This document shows, piece by piece, positions 50,814 to 60,131 of a stretch of 64,000 nt of DNA. Position 1 is the first letter of the stretch. The number at the start of each line of letters is the position of its first letter. Location: NCBI RefSeq assembly GCF_024138395.1, contig NZ_JAMYDU010000001.1:558001-622000 (forward strand). The letters run 5' to 3'. Under the pieces are notes generated by a model. That model was not told where the DNA came from. It ran no database searches and saw only the letters and a list, made by a program, of their open reading frames with translations. This stretch comes from Pseudomonas mandelii (GTDB lineage: Bacteria; Pseudomonadota; Gammaproteobacteria; Pseudomonadales; Pseudomonadaceae). The position numbers and the translations under genes are program-made.

Positions 50814-51764
50814 CTAACTGAACTGTTCACGGTATTGAGTGGGGGTCAGGCCGAGCTTTTCACTGAACAGAAAACGCATATGCCGCACGCTGCCAAATCC
50901 ACTTTTATAGGCCACGGTCTTGAGCGGCAGGTCGCTGGTTTCCAGCAGATTCCTCGCGCAGTCGATGCGCGCGCTTTGCAGAAACTCCATGGGCGTCATG
51001 TTCACTTCCCGGGCGAAAACCCGGGCGAAATGCCGCGCACTCATGTTCACCAGACTGGCCATGCGATCGATGCTGAACGCTTCGTCGAGGTGTTCGAGCA
51101 CATGGTTCTGCACCCGGGTGATCGGCGTTTCATGGGGTGCCACCGCCGCCATCAACGGACTGAACTGCGCCTGCCCGCCCTGGCGCTTCATCACCACCAG
51201 CAACACCTTGGCGACATCCTGGGCGACCTTCTTGCCATGATCTTCGGCAACCACCGCGAGCGCCAGGTCGATGCCAGCGGTGACACCGCCGGAGGTGATG
51301 AGATTGCGGTCCTGCACGTAAATCTGATCGGTCTCGACGGTGGCCTTGGGGAAGCCTTTGATCAGGCGTTCGGTGTAATGCCAGTGAGTGGTCACGCGAT
51401 AACCGTCCAGCAGCCCGGCATGCCCGAGCACGAACGCGCCGGTGCAGATCGACCCATAACGGTTCGCGCGGTTGACGGCGCCTTGAAGCCAGCCTAGCAA
51501 CGGTGGATGTTTTTCGTTGTAGGCCCCCGGCCCGCCCGGCACCAGCAACAAGTCATAGCGCTCGTTCGCCTGATCGAGATGCAAATCGGCCTGGACGTTG
51601 ACGCCGTTGGAAGCCCGCAGCGCACCCAGCTCGGTACCAATGGTCGACAGTTCGTAACGGTCGCCCGGTGCCAGATAACGATTGGCGATGGAAAACACTT
51701 CCATGGGACCGGCCATGTCGAGCAGAAGAAAGTCGGGGAACAGCACCATTGCCACGGTTTTCAT
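50814..51764 (-). CDS. GlxA-type AraC regulator with DJ-1/PfpI domain
   Basis: A 316-residue regulator: N-terminal DJ-1/PfpI-like domain (VAMVLFPDFLLLDMAGPMEV, LLLVPGGPGA, GSICTGAFVLGHAGLLDGYR) and C-terminal AraC DNA-binding domain with two helix-turn-helix motifs (FSIDRMASLVNMSARHFARV, LKTVAYKSGFGSVRHMRFLF). The DJ-1 Cys is kept in SICTGA. Divergent from the pirin gene at 51982 across 217 bp, which it may control. Confidence 0.92.
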   Translation of the reverse strand: MKTVAMVLFPDFLLLDMAGPMEVFSIANRYLAPGDRYELSTIGTELGALRASNGVNVQADLHLDQANERYDLLLVPGGPGAYNEKHPPLLGWLQGAVNRANRYGSICTGAFVLGHAGLLDGYRVTTHWHYTERLIKGFPKATVETDQIYVQDRNLITSGGVTAGIDLALAVVAEDHGKKVAQDVAKVLLVVMKRQGGQAQFSPLMAAVAPHETPITRVQNHVLEHLDEAFSIDRMASLVNMSARHFARVFAREVNMTPMEFLQSARIDCARNLLETSDLPLKTVAYKSGFGSVRHMRFLFSEKLGLTPTQYREQFS

Positions 51765-51981
51765 GGATTGGACGTCACTGGTATCAGAGGAAGAAGGAAC
51801 ATAGCGTCAGCAGCACTGAGCATTATGGCCAAATGTAACAACAAGGATACGTGAACTCGCATCAAAAACTGTCAACTTGAACGAGACAGTATTTCAATTT
51901 TCATCTACTTATTGCACCAAACGGTAAACATTAACCTTCTCCTCACTCGGACGAATTCACGTCCTGACAGGAGATTTCATC

Positions 51982-52704
51982 ATGCTGACCCTTCGTAAAG
52001 CTTCGGATCGCGGCGCGGCCAATCACGGTTGGTTGAAGTCGTTCCATACCTTCTCCTTCGCCAACTACCGCAACCCGCGGGAGCAGGGTTTTTCCGACCT
52101 GCTGGTGATCAACGACGACCGCATGGCGGCCGACAAAGGTTTTGGCCAGCACCCGCACCGCGACATGGAAATTTTTTCCTATGTGCTTGAAGGGGCTCTG
52201 GAACATAAGGACACCTTGGGCACCGGCTCGGTGATCCGCCCCGGTGACGTGCAATTGATGAGCGCCGGCAGCGGCGTGGCTCACAGCGAGTTCAACCATT
52301 CGGCGAACAAACCCGTGCACTTCCTGCAAATCTGGATCGTGCCGGAGGTCAGCGGCGCCAAACCGCGTTACCAGCAAGAGCACTTCAGCACGCAGAAAAA
52401 ACGCGGTCGCTTGCAGTTGATCATCTCCCCTGACGGCGCCAACGGTTCGCTGAAAGTCCGGCAGGATGCGCGGGTGTATGCCGGCCTGATCGACGGCAAG
52501 GAAAGCGCCACGCTGGAACTGGCCGCCGATCGTTACGCCTATGTGCATGTGGCGCGCGGCAGTGTTGAACTCAATGGCATGCAGTTGCAGGAAGGCGATG
52601 GTGTGCGGGTTCGCGAAGAACAGGTGCTGACCTTGAGCAACGGCGTGGATGCCGAGGTGCTGGTGTTTGATTTGCGGCCTCAGGAGTTGCCGGAGATGCC
52701 GTGA
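51982..52704 (+). CDS. Pirin-family protein
   Basis: A 240-residue bicupin. The N-terminal cupin keeps all four metal ligands (His57, His59, His101, Glu103 in GFGQHPHRDMEIFSYVLEG and SAGSGVAHSEFNHS). Members with this set can act as quercetin 2,3-dioxygenases (YhhW type) or redox-linked cofactors; which applies is not visible. AGGAG lies upstream of the ATG. It is followed by two repeat units. Confidence 0.93.
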   Translation: MLTLRKASDRGAANHGWLKSFHTFSFANYRNPREQGFSDLLVINDDRMAADKGFGQHPHRDMEIFSYVLEGALEHKDTLGTGSVIRPGDVQLMSAGSGVAHSEFNHSANKPVHFLQIWIVPEVSGAKPRYQQEHFSTQKKRGRLQLIISPDGANGSLKVRQDARVYAGLIDGKESATLELAADRYAYVHVARGSVELNGMQLQEGDGVRVREEQVLTLSNGVDAEVLVFDLRPQELPEMP

Positions 52705-52725
52705 AGCCTGGAGAGCCTAAAGCCC

Positions 52726-52751
52726 CTGTGGGAGCGAGCCTGCTCCCACAG
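52726..52751. repeat. Single palindromic REP unit
   Basis: CTGTGGGAGC and GCTCCCACAG form a 10-bp stem around GAGCCT, downstream of the pirin gene. Possibly also acts as a transcription terminator-like hairpin. Confidence 0.8.
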
Positions 52752-52784
52752 ACTGGATGATTCTGGTGAGTTGCCCATGAAGAT

Positions 52785-52862
52785 CAAAAGATCGCAGCCT
52801 TCGGCAGCTCCTACATGTACGCAATCCCCCCTGTAGGAGCTGCCGAAGGCTGCGATCTTTTG
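52785..52862. repeat. Repeat doublet, GATCGCAGCCTTCGGCAGCT family
   Basis: CAAAAGATCGCAGCCTTCGG... and its exact inverse end (...GGCTGCGATCTTTTG) with long arms and a short central gap. It separates the pirin gene from the ABC exporter. Confidence 0.92.
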
Positions 52863-52893
52863 AATCTTTCAACGCCAGAACGCAGACCCAGGG

Positions 52894-54705
52894 CTACCGA
52901 TAACCACGAGCCTGCACGCTGAACAACTGTGCATAACGCCCGCCCGCCGCGACCAGGCTGTCGTGATCGCCGCGCTCAAGGATCGAACCCTGATCCAGCA
53001 CGATGATGTGGTCGGCATTGCGTACGCTGGAGAACCGGTGAGAAATCAGCAACGTCATGCGGCCTTCGGTGTGTTGACTGAAATGCTCGAACACCGCCGC
53101 TTCCGCCGCCGGGTCCAGGGCGGAGGTGGGCTCATCCAGAATCAAAATATCGGCGTCGCGGCGCATGTAGGCGCGAGACAAGGCAATCTTTTGCCATTGC
53201 CCACCGGACAGCTCCTGCCCACCGGCAAACCACCGCCCCAATTGCGTGGCGTAACCGCGATCCAGACGCTCGATAAAGGGCGCGGCCATGCCCTCGGCGG
53301 CCGCTTGCTGCCAGCGCGCTTCATCGTTGAACGCCAGGGTATCGCCCACGCCGATATTCTCGCCCACCGAGAATTGGTAGCGAATGTAGTCCTGAAAAAT
53401 CACACCGATGCGCCGTCTCAGCGCCTCTTCTTCCCAGGACTGCAAATCGCTGCCGTCCAGCAAAATACGACCCTGGTCAGGGCGATACAGCCGCGTCAGC
53501 AGCTTGATCAGCGTGGTTTTGCCCGAACCGTTTTCCCCCACCAGCGCAACGCTGTGCCCGGGCAGCAGGTGCAGATCGATGCCCTGCAAAGCGTCGCGGC
53601 TCGCCCCTGGATAACGGAACCCGACATTTTCGAAACGCAAACCATCGCCAGGCACCGCGCCCACGGTAAGGCTCGCGCTATCGGCAATAACCGGCTCGGC
53701 CAAGTACTCGTAGAGGCTCGACAGGTAAAGACCATCCTCGTAAAGACCACTGATCGCGCTCAAACTGCTGCTCACGGCCGCCTGTCCCTGCTTGAACAGC
53801 ACCAGGTACATGGTCATTTGCCCGAGGGTTATATTGCCGTGAACGGTATCGACCACGACCCAGGCATAGGCCAGATAAAACGCAGCGGTGCCCAGCAGTC
53901 CCAGTACAAAACCCCAGCCATCGCGACGCAATGTCAGGCGCCGGTCTTCGGCATACAGACGCTCAAATGTGTTCCGATAACGCTGTAACAGCAGCGGCGC
54001 GAAGCCGAACAGCTTCACCTCTTTGATGTAGCCCTCATGGGAGAGCAGCGTCTCGATGTAATTCTGCTGCCGACTCTCCGGCGCCCGGCGCGTGAACAGG
54101 CGAAAGGCATCCCCGGAAAAATGCGCTTCGGCAAAGAACACCGGTAACGCCCCAACCACAAGCAGCACCAGCGCCCACGGCGAAAAGTGCACCAGCAACA
54201 CACCGAAGCTGATCAACACGATCAGGTTCTGGATCAGCCCCAGCGACTTCATCACCAGCGCCAGCGGCCGGGTCGATGCCTCGCGCCGCACCCGTACCAG
54301 CTTGTCGTAGAACTCGGAATTCTCGAACTGCACCAACGATAACGTCTGGGCCTTCTCCAGAATCATCGTGTTGACCTTCTGCCCCAACTGCACCCGCAAC
54401 AGCGATTGCTGAACCGACAATGCACGCTGTGTCCCGGACAGCAACGCAAGCACGCCTGCCTCCAACAGCACATACCGCACAACCGGCCATAACGGCGCAC
54501 TACCCTGCCGGGCGTGCAACTGCATGGCGGTGACAACGGCGTCGACAATCCGCTGCCCCAACCAGGCCGCCAGCGCCGGCAGCACACCGGCAATCAGCGT
54601 CGCCAGCACCAACCCCAGAAACAGCCCACGGGATGTTCCCCACACCAGCAACAAGGCACGTCTCGCCTGGTCGAGCAAAGAGGCGAAACGGGTCAGGACG
54701 AGCAT
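52894..54705 (-). CDS. ABC transporter half-exporter (membrane domain plus ATPase)
   Basis: A 603-residue protein with six N-terminal helices (residues about 20-310) and a C-terminal ATPase domain: Walker A GENGSGKTT (about residue 390), signature LSGGQWQKIALSRA, Walker B ILILDEPTSALD, and the switch His in LISHRFSSV. This is the ABCB-type half-transporter layout and likely works as a homodimer. The substrate (lipid, peptide or drug) is unknown. It is alone on the minus strand and divergent from the VOC-domain gene. Confidence 0.92.
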   Translation of the reverse strand: MLVLTRFASLLDQARRALLLVWGTSRGLFLGLVLATLIAGVLPALAAWLGQRIVDAVVTAMQLHARQGSAPLWPVVRYVLLEAGVLALLSGTQRALSVQQSLLRVQLGQKVNTMILEKAQTLSLVQFENSEFYDKLVRVRREASTRPLALVMKSLGLIQNLIVLISFGVLLVHFSPWALVLLVVGALPVFFAEAHFSGDAFRLFTRRAPESRQQNYIETLLSHEGYIKEVKLFGFAPLLLQRYRNTFERLYAEDRRLTLRRDGWGFVLGLLGTAAFYLAYAWVVVDTVHGNITLGQMTMYLVLFKQGQAAVSSSLSAISGLYEDGLYLSSLYEYLAEPVIADSASLTVGAVPGDGLRFENVGFRYPGASRDALQGIDLHLLPGHSVALVGENGSGKTTLIKLLTRLYRPDQGRILLDGSDLQSWEEEALRRRIGVIFQDYIRYQFSVGENIGVGDTLAFNDEARWQQAAAEGMAAPFIERLDRGYATQLGRWFAGGQELSGGQWQKIALSRAYMRRDADILILDEPTSALDPAAEAAVFEHFSQHTEGRMTLLISHRFSSVRNADHIIVLDQGSILERGDHDSLVAAGGRYAQLFSVQARGYR

Positions 54706-54895
54706 AGGGGGATGGACTCAGGTGGCGGATGTCAAAGGAGCGCGGCAGGTTCTACGGTACGTGGAGCGGTGTACTCTATTTGGACAGAGGCGATAAACCT
54801 CGCCTCGACTATAGGAAAAACATCTAAAAAAATACCACCCTTTGCCGGAGCGTGATGTCCATCGATGTGCCCTTCTTCATTAACAGGAGCAAAAC

Positions 54896-55309
54896 ATGAA
54901 AATCAATCCCTACCTGATCTTTAACGGCGACTGCGAGGCCGCTTTTACGTTCTACGCCAAAAGCCTGCCAGGCCAGATAGAAGTCATGATGACCTTCGGC
55001 GAAACCCCAGCTCGCGACCATGTCCCCGAGAGCTGCCATAACCTGATCATTCATACGCGCCTGCTGGTTGGGGATCAGGCAATCATGGGATCGGATACCA
55101 CACCTGATCGCCCCACCATGGGCATGAGCGGTTGTTCGGTTTCGTTGAATGTCGACAGTGTGGCGGAGGCCGAGCGGGTATTTGCTGCGTTGTCGGAAGG
55201 CGGCAGTATTCAAATGCCACTGGAGGCGACGTTCTGGGCGGCTCGTTTCGGAATGCTGGTCGATCGGTTTGGCGTGGCATGGATGGTTAATTGCGAAAAG
55301 GATCAGTAA
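54896..55309 (+). CDS. VOC-superfamily (PhnB-like) protein
   Basis: A 137-residue protein of the glyoxalase/VOC fold of the PhnB type (INPYLIFNGDCEAAFTFYAK, LNVDSVAEAERVFAALSEGG, FWAARFGMLVDRFGVAWMVN). AGGAG lies 7 nt before the ATG. Members bind a metal or a small molecule; function unknown. Confidence 0.88.
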   Translation: MKINPYLIFNGDCEAAFTFYAKSLPGQIEVMMTFGETPARDHVPESCHNLIIHTRLLVGDQAIMGSDTTPDRPTMGMSGCSVSLNVDSVAEAERVFAALSEGGSIQMPLEATFWAARFGMLVDRFGVAWMVNCEKDQ

Positions 55310-55900
55310 CCGTCCACCCCCCGGTTAGTCCATAAAATTAATGGCGCTTTAATATCAACTTTAGTGTTTTTTATTCAATAACCAAACAGAATAACTACAC
55401 GCTCACAAATTCAGCTCTTGACATAAAATTTTACGAATACAATGCAAAATGCCTCAATTAAGATAGTCCTTCGTCTCGTTCGCCCTCAAAAGAGGCAATC
55501 GTTGTACTGATTGCCTCCCCAACGTGCACCTGCATCGCCATAGAACACCGTGAAATATCCTTATAAATCAACTCCAATTTTCAAAAATGCGGACCTCCGC
55601 ACAGTTCATATGCAAGACTTCCCAGTTGTGCTTCGCTCTGCAGCCAGATGGGCAATTAGCCATCGCAGCTGTATTGCTCATAGAAAAGTCAACCTAAAGA
55701 GCCTAGTCCGACCGAAAGGGGCGCACCAACTAAGCCCGATATCACAAAAACACCTCGGCATTTGCCTATGTCATTGAATCAGCTAAAACTACTGAAGATG
55801 GAGTGACGCGTGTACAGGGGCGGGAAATGTTATAAAAAGTCAGATAACGGCAGTATTTTGTGTATTAAGATTGCAACGCCAGCACATATGAGTAATTTAC
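55310..55900. other. 591-bp AT-rich gap with a strong stem-loop, no clear gene
   Basis: GAGGCAATC (55492-55500) pairs perfectly with GATTGCCTC (55509-55517) around an 8-nt loop, with A residues on one side and C on the other; on the minus strand it would end in a T-run like a terminator. TTGACA at 55418-55423 is a possible -35 without a well-spaced -10. I see no convincing gene; a 75-codon frame at 55550 lacks a ribosome-binding site. Confidence 0.5.
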
Positions 55901-56632
55901 ATGATGACTACTGAGAGCAAAATCGAAAATAGCCAGAAGGATATTCTTGCTATTGGACGCACTTGGCGTTCGACAGACAAACTTCGGCAGCTATTTGCAT
56001 CTAATCTCAGGCATGTTTATACATTAGATCATCCCGATCCGCTCAGCCCTAATATCGACACTAAAACACTCGACACTGTATTGATCGATATTGAAACCCC
56101 CTCCATTCTCAATGACTGCCTGGCGCTAATTAAACAGTTACGCACAACCCAGACAAAACTGGCCATTATCGTAGCCATCAACTATCGCTCTCCGCAGACC
56201 AAAATTGAATGTTACCGGGCTGGAGCCGATCATTGCATCAATGTACCTAACGATGAGGATGAAAAAGCCAGGGTCCTATCAGAGTTGCTCGAAACCCCTG
56301 AATGGCAATCCAGCGTCAAGTTAACCCTGGACCAAACATGCCTGCACTTATACAACGACGACTATAAACTGGATTTAGCCTACCAGGAAATGAAAGCCCT
56401 GGATGCGCTCATTAACGCCGAAGGCAATATTTTGCACCATGATTGCATGGCCGGCTCGATGGGATTGAATATAAAACTTTATGACTCACGCGTCCTGGAG
56501 AAGTCCATAAGTCGGCTTCGCAATAAAATCAAAAAGCACTTTGGCATCAACATTATTCACAGTGTCCGTGGTTATGGCTATCGACTGCTTCGAGGGGTCA
56601 TATCTGTCAACCAGGTAAACTTCCACTCTTAA
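55901..56632 (+). CDS. Atypical OmpR-type response regulator with degenerate receiver
   Basis: A 243-residue protein. The receiver domain keeps a putative phospho-acceptor Asp (VLIDIETPS) but has lost the acidic pair at its start (DILAIGRTWRS), the conserved Thr/Ser and the Lys (INVP instead of TKP). A C-terminal winged-helix domain follows (VLEKSISRLRNKIKKHFG, HSVRGYGYRLLRG). The DNA is more AT-rich than its neighbours. The ATG has only a weak Shine-Dalgarno. It precedes the degenerate EAL and second regulator genes by 9 and about 800 bp and likely forms one unit with them. It may work without phosphorylation. Confidence 0.75.
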   Translation: MMTTESKIENSQKDILAIGRTWRSTDKLRQLFASNLRHVYTLDHPDPLSPNIDTKTLDTVLIDIETPSILNDCLALIKQLRTTQTKLAIIVAINYRSPQTKIECYRAGADHCINVPNDEDEKARVLSELLETPEWQSSVKLTLDQTCLHLYNDDYKLDLAYQEMKALDALINAEGNILHHDCMAGSMGLNIKLYDSRVLEKSISRLRNKIKKHFGINIIHSVRGYGYRLLRGVISVNQVNFHS

Positions 56633-56641
56633 AGGGACTAA

Positions 56642-57400
56642 ATGATGGAGCCCGGCAGGCAGCCTATCGTGCAAGAAAACTTCGCATTGGTGTTTTTCAG
56701 ACAGTCGATTCTTAAACGAAACGATGAACTGTTCGGCAGTGAAATCTATGCCAAGGCGACCAAACAGGAGACACCTCTGAACAAGGGGTATCAACAGCTG
56801 CATTCCGATCATCCACTGGCGACCTATTACGAAGTCCTGACACGGATCCAATTGAATGCCCTCTCACAAATTGAGACCTCACCGTCCCCGTCCACACAGA
56901 CACCCAACAAACTGTTCATGACCATGAACCAATCTGCTTTATTGGACAAAGCGCTGATCAAGGAAATGAATGATGCTCAAACGGTACTCAAAAAGCATGA
57001 GCAACAGCTGATCCCCAGCATTAACAGCAGTTCGTTCCTGTCGTTCAACCTCAAAGAAAAAAGAACCATTATCAATCACATTCACTTATTGAAAGACAAT
57101 GGGATCGAGATTGCTTTCGATGGCTATGATTTAAGCGACGACAGCACCGAAAAATTGATCAGCCCGACGCTGTTCGATTACATAAAAGTGGACCTGACAA
57201 AATCCAACTTCGACATCATGGTCGAAAACAGCCAGGACTTTTTCAACCGGTCTTATGACTGCCTGAGCGGCATGATTCATGACAGCAAGATCAAATTCGT
57301 GGCGGACAGGGTGGAGCACAAAGCGCTACACACACTGGCTCGCAGCATGCCATTCGACTTTTTTCAGGGGAGGTACTACTCGCCGACCGAACTCATTTAA
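56642..57400 (+). CDS. Degenerate EAL-domain protein
   Basis: A 252-residue cytoplasmic protein with a recognisable but eroded c-di-GMP phosphodiesterase fold. The EAL motif position reads GSEIYAK (Glu kept), the Asn appears in MTMNQS, DDFGTG has become DGYDLS, the ELTE Glu is missing, and Lys/Asp are kept in DYIKVDL, with VADRVEHK in place of VAEGVE. Loss of at least two metal/catalytic positions argues against phosphodiesterase activity. Binding of c-di-GMP or a protein-contact role is possible. It starts 9 bp after the first regulator, with GGGA upstream. Confidence 0.65.
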   Translation: MMEPGRQPIVQENFALVFFRQSILKRNDELFGSEIYAKATKQETPLNKGYQQLHSDHPLATYYEVLTRIQLNALSQIETSPSPSTQTPNKLFMTMNQSALLDKALIKEMNDAQTVLKKHEQQLIPSINSSSFLSFNLKEKRTIINHIHLLKDNGIEIAFDGYDLSDDSTEKLISPTLFDYIKVDLTKSNFDIMVENSQDFFNRSYDCLSGMIHDSKIKFVADRVEHKALHTLARSMPFDFFQGRYYSPTELI

Positions 57401-57438
57401 GTTTAAAAAACTTCACCAGACTAGGAAGGAACCTTATT

Positions 57439-58107
57439 GTGAATACGCCGAACAACAGCTTTCTGATTTTCACCCGGGACCAACTGGCACGACAAGCAAT
57501 CGAATCGCTTCTCGCGCAACGCCTGTATTTATCTTTTGAAATAGAGTCAGGTAAACTCAGCAGCGAACGCATCCGAAAGAGTCGATTCACGCACATCCTG
57601 CTCGACCAGGCGGACATATCGCTAAGCGATGTCAGTTTCATCCGTAAAAATCAAAAAGATGCGGAAATCATCCTCATAACGCCCAACTCTGAATCTTCAG
57701 AACTCCATCATTTCTCGCACTTCGGTGTTGATGGCTTTCTCAAGAAGCCGGTGGCTGACGAAGAGTTCATTTCGGCAGTCAGTCGGGTTAAAGAGTCCCA
57801 GGGCACTCCTGATATCTGGTGGTTTAACGCTGACGATCGAACGTTGGTCAAAGAAGACATCACTATTCCATTGACCGGTACCGAGTCGTTAATGCTCACC
57901 CAATTGGTCCTCAGCGATCGACGTGTACTCAGCAAAAACGACCTTATTCTACGCATCGATAAAGACCCGGACCAATACAGCGGACTTGAAATGTGCTTGA
58001 GCCGGTTGCAGAAAAAATTCAAAACTGCCGCTAATGGTCAACGGCTGGTTCGCTCGGTCAGAAACCGCGGTTATTGTTTGGCACAAAGGATAAGAGTCGC
58101 TTACTGA
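57439..58107 (+). CDS. Atypical winged-helix response regulator 2
   Basis: A 222-residue protein with the same plan as the 55901 regulator. The receiver keeps Asp (HILLDQADIS), Thr (ILITPNS) and Lys (GFLKKPV) but lacks the clear acidic pair (FLIFTRDQLARQ). The C-terminal winged helix shows LSRLQKKFKTAANGQRLVRS and VRNRGYCLAQR. The start is a GTG with AGGAA upstream. It is the third gene of the AT-richer module, 38 bp after the EAL-like gene, and lies ahead of the WcaJ-type gene, its likely target. Confidence 0.75.
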   Translation: MNTPNNSFLIFTRDQLARQAIESLLAQRLYLSFEIESGKLSSERIRKSRFTHILLDQADISLSDVSFIRKNQKDAEIILITPNSESSELHHFSHFGVDGFLKKPVADEEFISAVSRVKESQGTPDIWWFNADDRTLVKEDITIPLTGTESLMLTQLVLSDRRVLSKNDLILRIDKDPDQYSGLEMCLSRLQKKFKTAANGQRLVRSVRNRGYCLAQRIRVAY

Positions 58108-58597
58108 GCGAGAGATCGCAAAAATAATAACAACAAACGCGATTCCCCGCCCCACTTGATATACCCATACCCGCAACTTGCCTCCTGGCATTTGCACATC
58201 CTGACAGGCGCCATACACCTCCCATGGCTCCGGCTTCGTTTCATCCCCTCGCCGACCGACAAACGTTTATCGAATGCTGCAATTATATAGACGATTGAGC
58301 GATATCCTCCTAACAAAACAGCACGACCTTTTATAACAGGGCCTCTGAAAGAGTGGCCGTTATAATTCGTCAGACACACACAAAGATTTAGGTACTAGTA
58401 TAAAAACTGGACACTGAGACAACCGTATCAGTTGACTTTAAAACAATGCCAGGATGGCCAGCCAAGCCCACGTTATTTCCCTCCAATAATAACAATAACT
58501 TCTGACTGAACCACGTTCGCTCAGCCTTTTGTGCGTGGCTGCCATTTATTAACCGTCGACTGATACACAACGTGGCGCAGGCCCGAGGAATACTGCG
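58108..58597. other. 490-bp intergenic region upstream of the WcaJ-type gene
   Basis: AT-rich and without a credible gene on either strand. It presumably carries the promoter of the second sugar transferase. TTGACT at 58432-58437 is the best -35-like match but has no good -10. No large inverted repeat stands out. Confidence 0.4.
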
Positions 58598-59992
58598 ATG
58601 GTACATAATCGTATTAATCGAAACAGCATAAGCAAAGGACTGACCTTCTGGGGGCAATGGATAATTGCCATCACTTCGGTCAATACGTTGTTATTCGCTC
58701 TGGCGTTGTACCAGACAGGAGAAATTGACGCTCATTATCGTGTGCTTGCCGTGCTTACTCTGCTCGGTTCGGTCCCCTCCTACTCCCTGCTGTTGGTCTA
58801 CCACAAGCAGCATGGCTACCTCACTGGCTTGGCACGCCTCCTGCTGGGATGGCTACTGACGCTGGCCGGGTTGACCAGCATTGGTTTTATCAGCAAGACC
58901 AGCGAATTGTTCTCTCGGGAAATCATTCTGGTCTGGGCCGTGGCCGGTTACTGTGTGCAGGCCTTGCTGTACCTGCCTTTGCACAGTTTTTCCAGGCACT
59001 ACCATCGCCAATTGCACAGCCAAAACAACACGCTGATTATCGGCACTGACCAACTGGCGGTGAATCTGGCGGACAAACTGGCCAAAACCGAATATCCGCC
59101 ACTGGTCGGCCTGATCAGCTCAAAACCCAATGAGTTGTCTACCAACGTCAATGCCCACAGGATCGTGGGTCAGTTGCAGGAGCTGCGCGAGCTGATCCGG
59201 GTGCACGATGTGCGGCGCTTATACATCGCGCTGCCCCTGAGCGAGGCCAAACAGGTCGAAGCGCTGTACATCGACCTTCTCGACTCGAATGTCGATGTGG
59301 TCTGGGTTCCCGACCTGGGCAGCATGACGTTGCTCAATCACTCCGTCAGCGAACTGGATGGCCTGCCCGCCATCCACCTCAATGAAAGTCCGCTGACCAG
59401 TTACCCGACAGCGGCGCTGAGCAAAACACTGCTCGACCGAAGTCTCGCCGCCCTGGCGCTGATCGGCTTCAGTCCGCTGCTGCTGGTAATCGCCGTCGCG
59501 GTGAAGATCTCCTCCCCGGGCCCGATTATCTTCAAACAGGAGCGGCACGGCTGGAACGGAAAGATCATCAAGGTCTGGAAGTTCCGTTCCATGCGCCTGC
59601 ACGACGACCATCAGGTACGCCAGGCCGGCCGTGAAGACCCGCGCATTACTCCGGTCGGCCGCTTCATTCGACGCACCTCCATCGATGAACTGCCGCAGTT
59701 CTTCAATGTGCTGCAAGGCCATATGGCGCTGGTCGGACCGCGGCCACACGCGATCGCCCATAACGACTACTACACCGGAAAGATTCAAGCTTACATGGCT
59801 CGCCATCGAATCAAACCGGGCATCACCGGGCTGGCCCAGATCAGCGGCTGCCGTGGCGAAACCGAAACCCTCGACAAGATGCAAAAGCGTGTGGAGATCG
59901 ACCTCAACTACATCAACAACTGGTCGTTGTGGCTTGATATCAAGATCCTGATCAAGACCCCCTTTACGCTCTTTTCCAAAGACATTTATTGA
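58598..59992 (+). CDS. Full-length WcaJ-type polyprenyl glycosylphosphotransferase
   Basis: A 464-residue protein: four N-terminal helices (residues about 15-140), a Rossmann-like CoA-binding-type middle domain (NTLIIGTDQLAVNLADKLAK), a fifth helix, and the sugar-transferase domain (VWKFRSMRLHD, DPRITPVGRFIRRTSIDELP, GHMALVGPRPHA). Undecaprenyl-phosphate glucose phosphotransferases have this layout. It differs from the short-form enzyme of the 17-36 kb locus, so it initiates another polymer. GAGGAA lies upstream of the ATG. Confidence 0.9.
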   Translation: MVHNRINRNSISKGLTFWGQWIIAITSVNTLLFALALYQTGEIDAHYRVLAVLTLLGSVPSYSLLLVYHKQHGYLTGLARLLLGWLLTLAGLTSIGFISKTSELFSREIILVWAVAGYCVQALLYLPLHSFSRHYHRQLHSQNNTLIIGTDQLAVNLADKLAKTEYPPLVGLISSKPNELSTNVNAHRIVGQLQELRELIRVHDVRRLYIALPLSEAKQVEALYIDLLDSNVDVVWVPDLGSMTLLNHSVSELDGLPAIHLNESPLTSYPTAALSKTLLDRSLAALALIGFSPLLLVIAVAVKISSPGPIIFKQERHGWNGKIIKVWKFRSMRLHDDHQVRQAGREDPRITPVGRFIRRTSIDELPQFFNVLQGHMALVGPRPHAIAHNDYYTGKIQAYMARHRIKPGITGLAQISGCRGETETLDKMQKRVEIDLNYINNWSLWLDIKILIKTPFTLFSKDIY

Positions 59993-60131
59993 CCGCTGTG
60001 AAGTTCGCGCTCATAGCCTGTCTATTCTTCAGCTCATTGCAAACAGGGCTACAGCCCGGGCAGTCAGACCTCTGACGGCCCGGAACACCCGCCCCACCGC
60101 CTCATCCCATCCCATTTTTCCAGGTTGAACC

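Noticed and set aside
51925..51940. GGTAAACATTAACC upstream of the pirin gene as a third copy of the 20-bp element
   Set aside because: It shares only short TAAAC/TTAA-like pieces and is not identical over any long stretch; chance similarity in AT-rich DNA is likely.
55550..55777. 75-codon plus-strand frame in the 55.3-55.9 kb gap
   Set aside because: No Shine-Dalgarno, unusual composition, and no recognisable motif.
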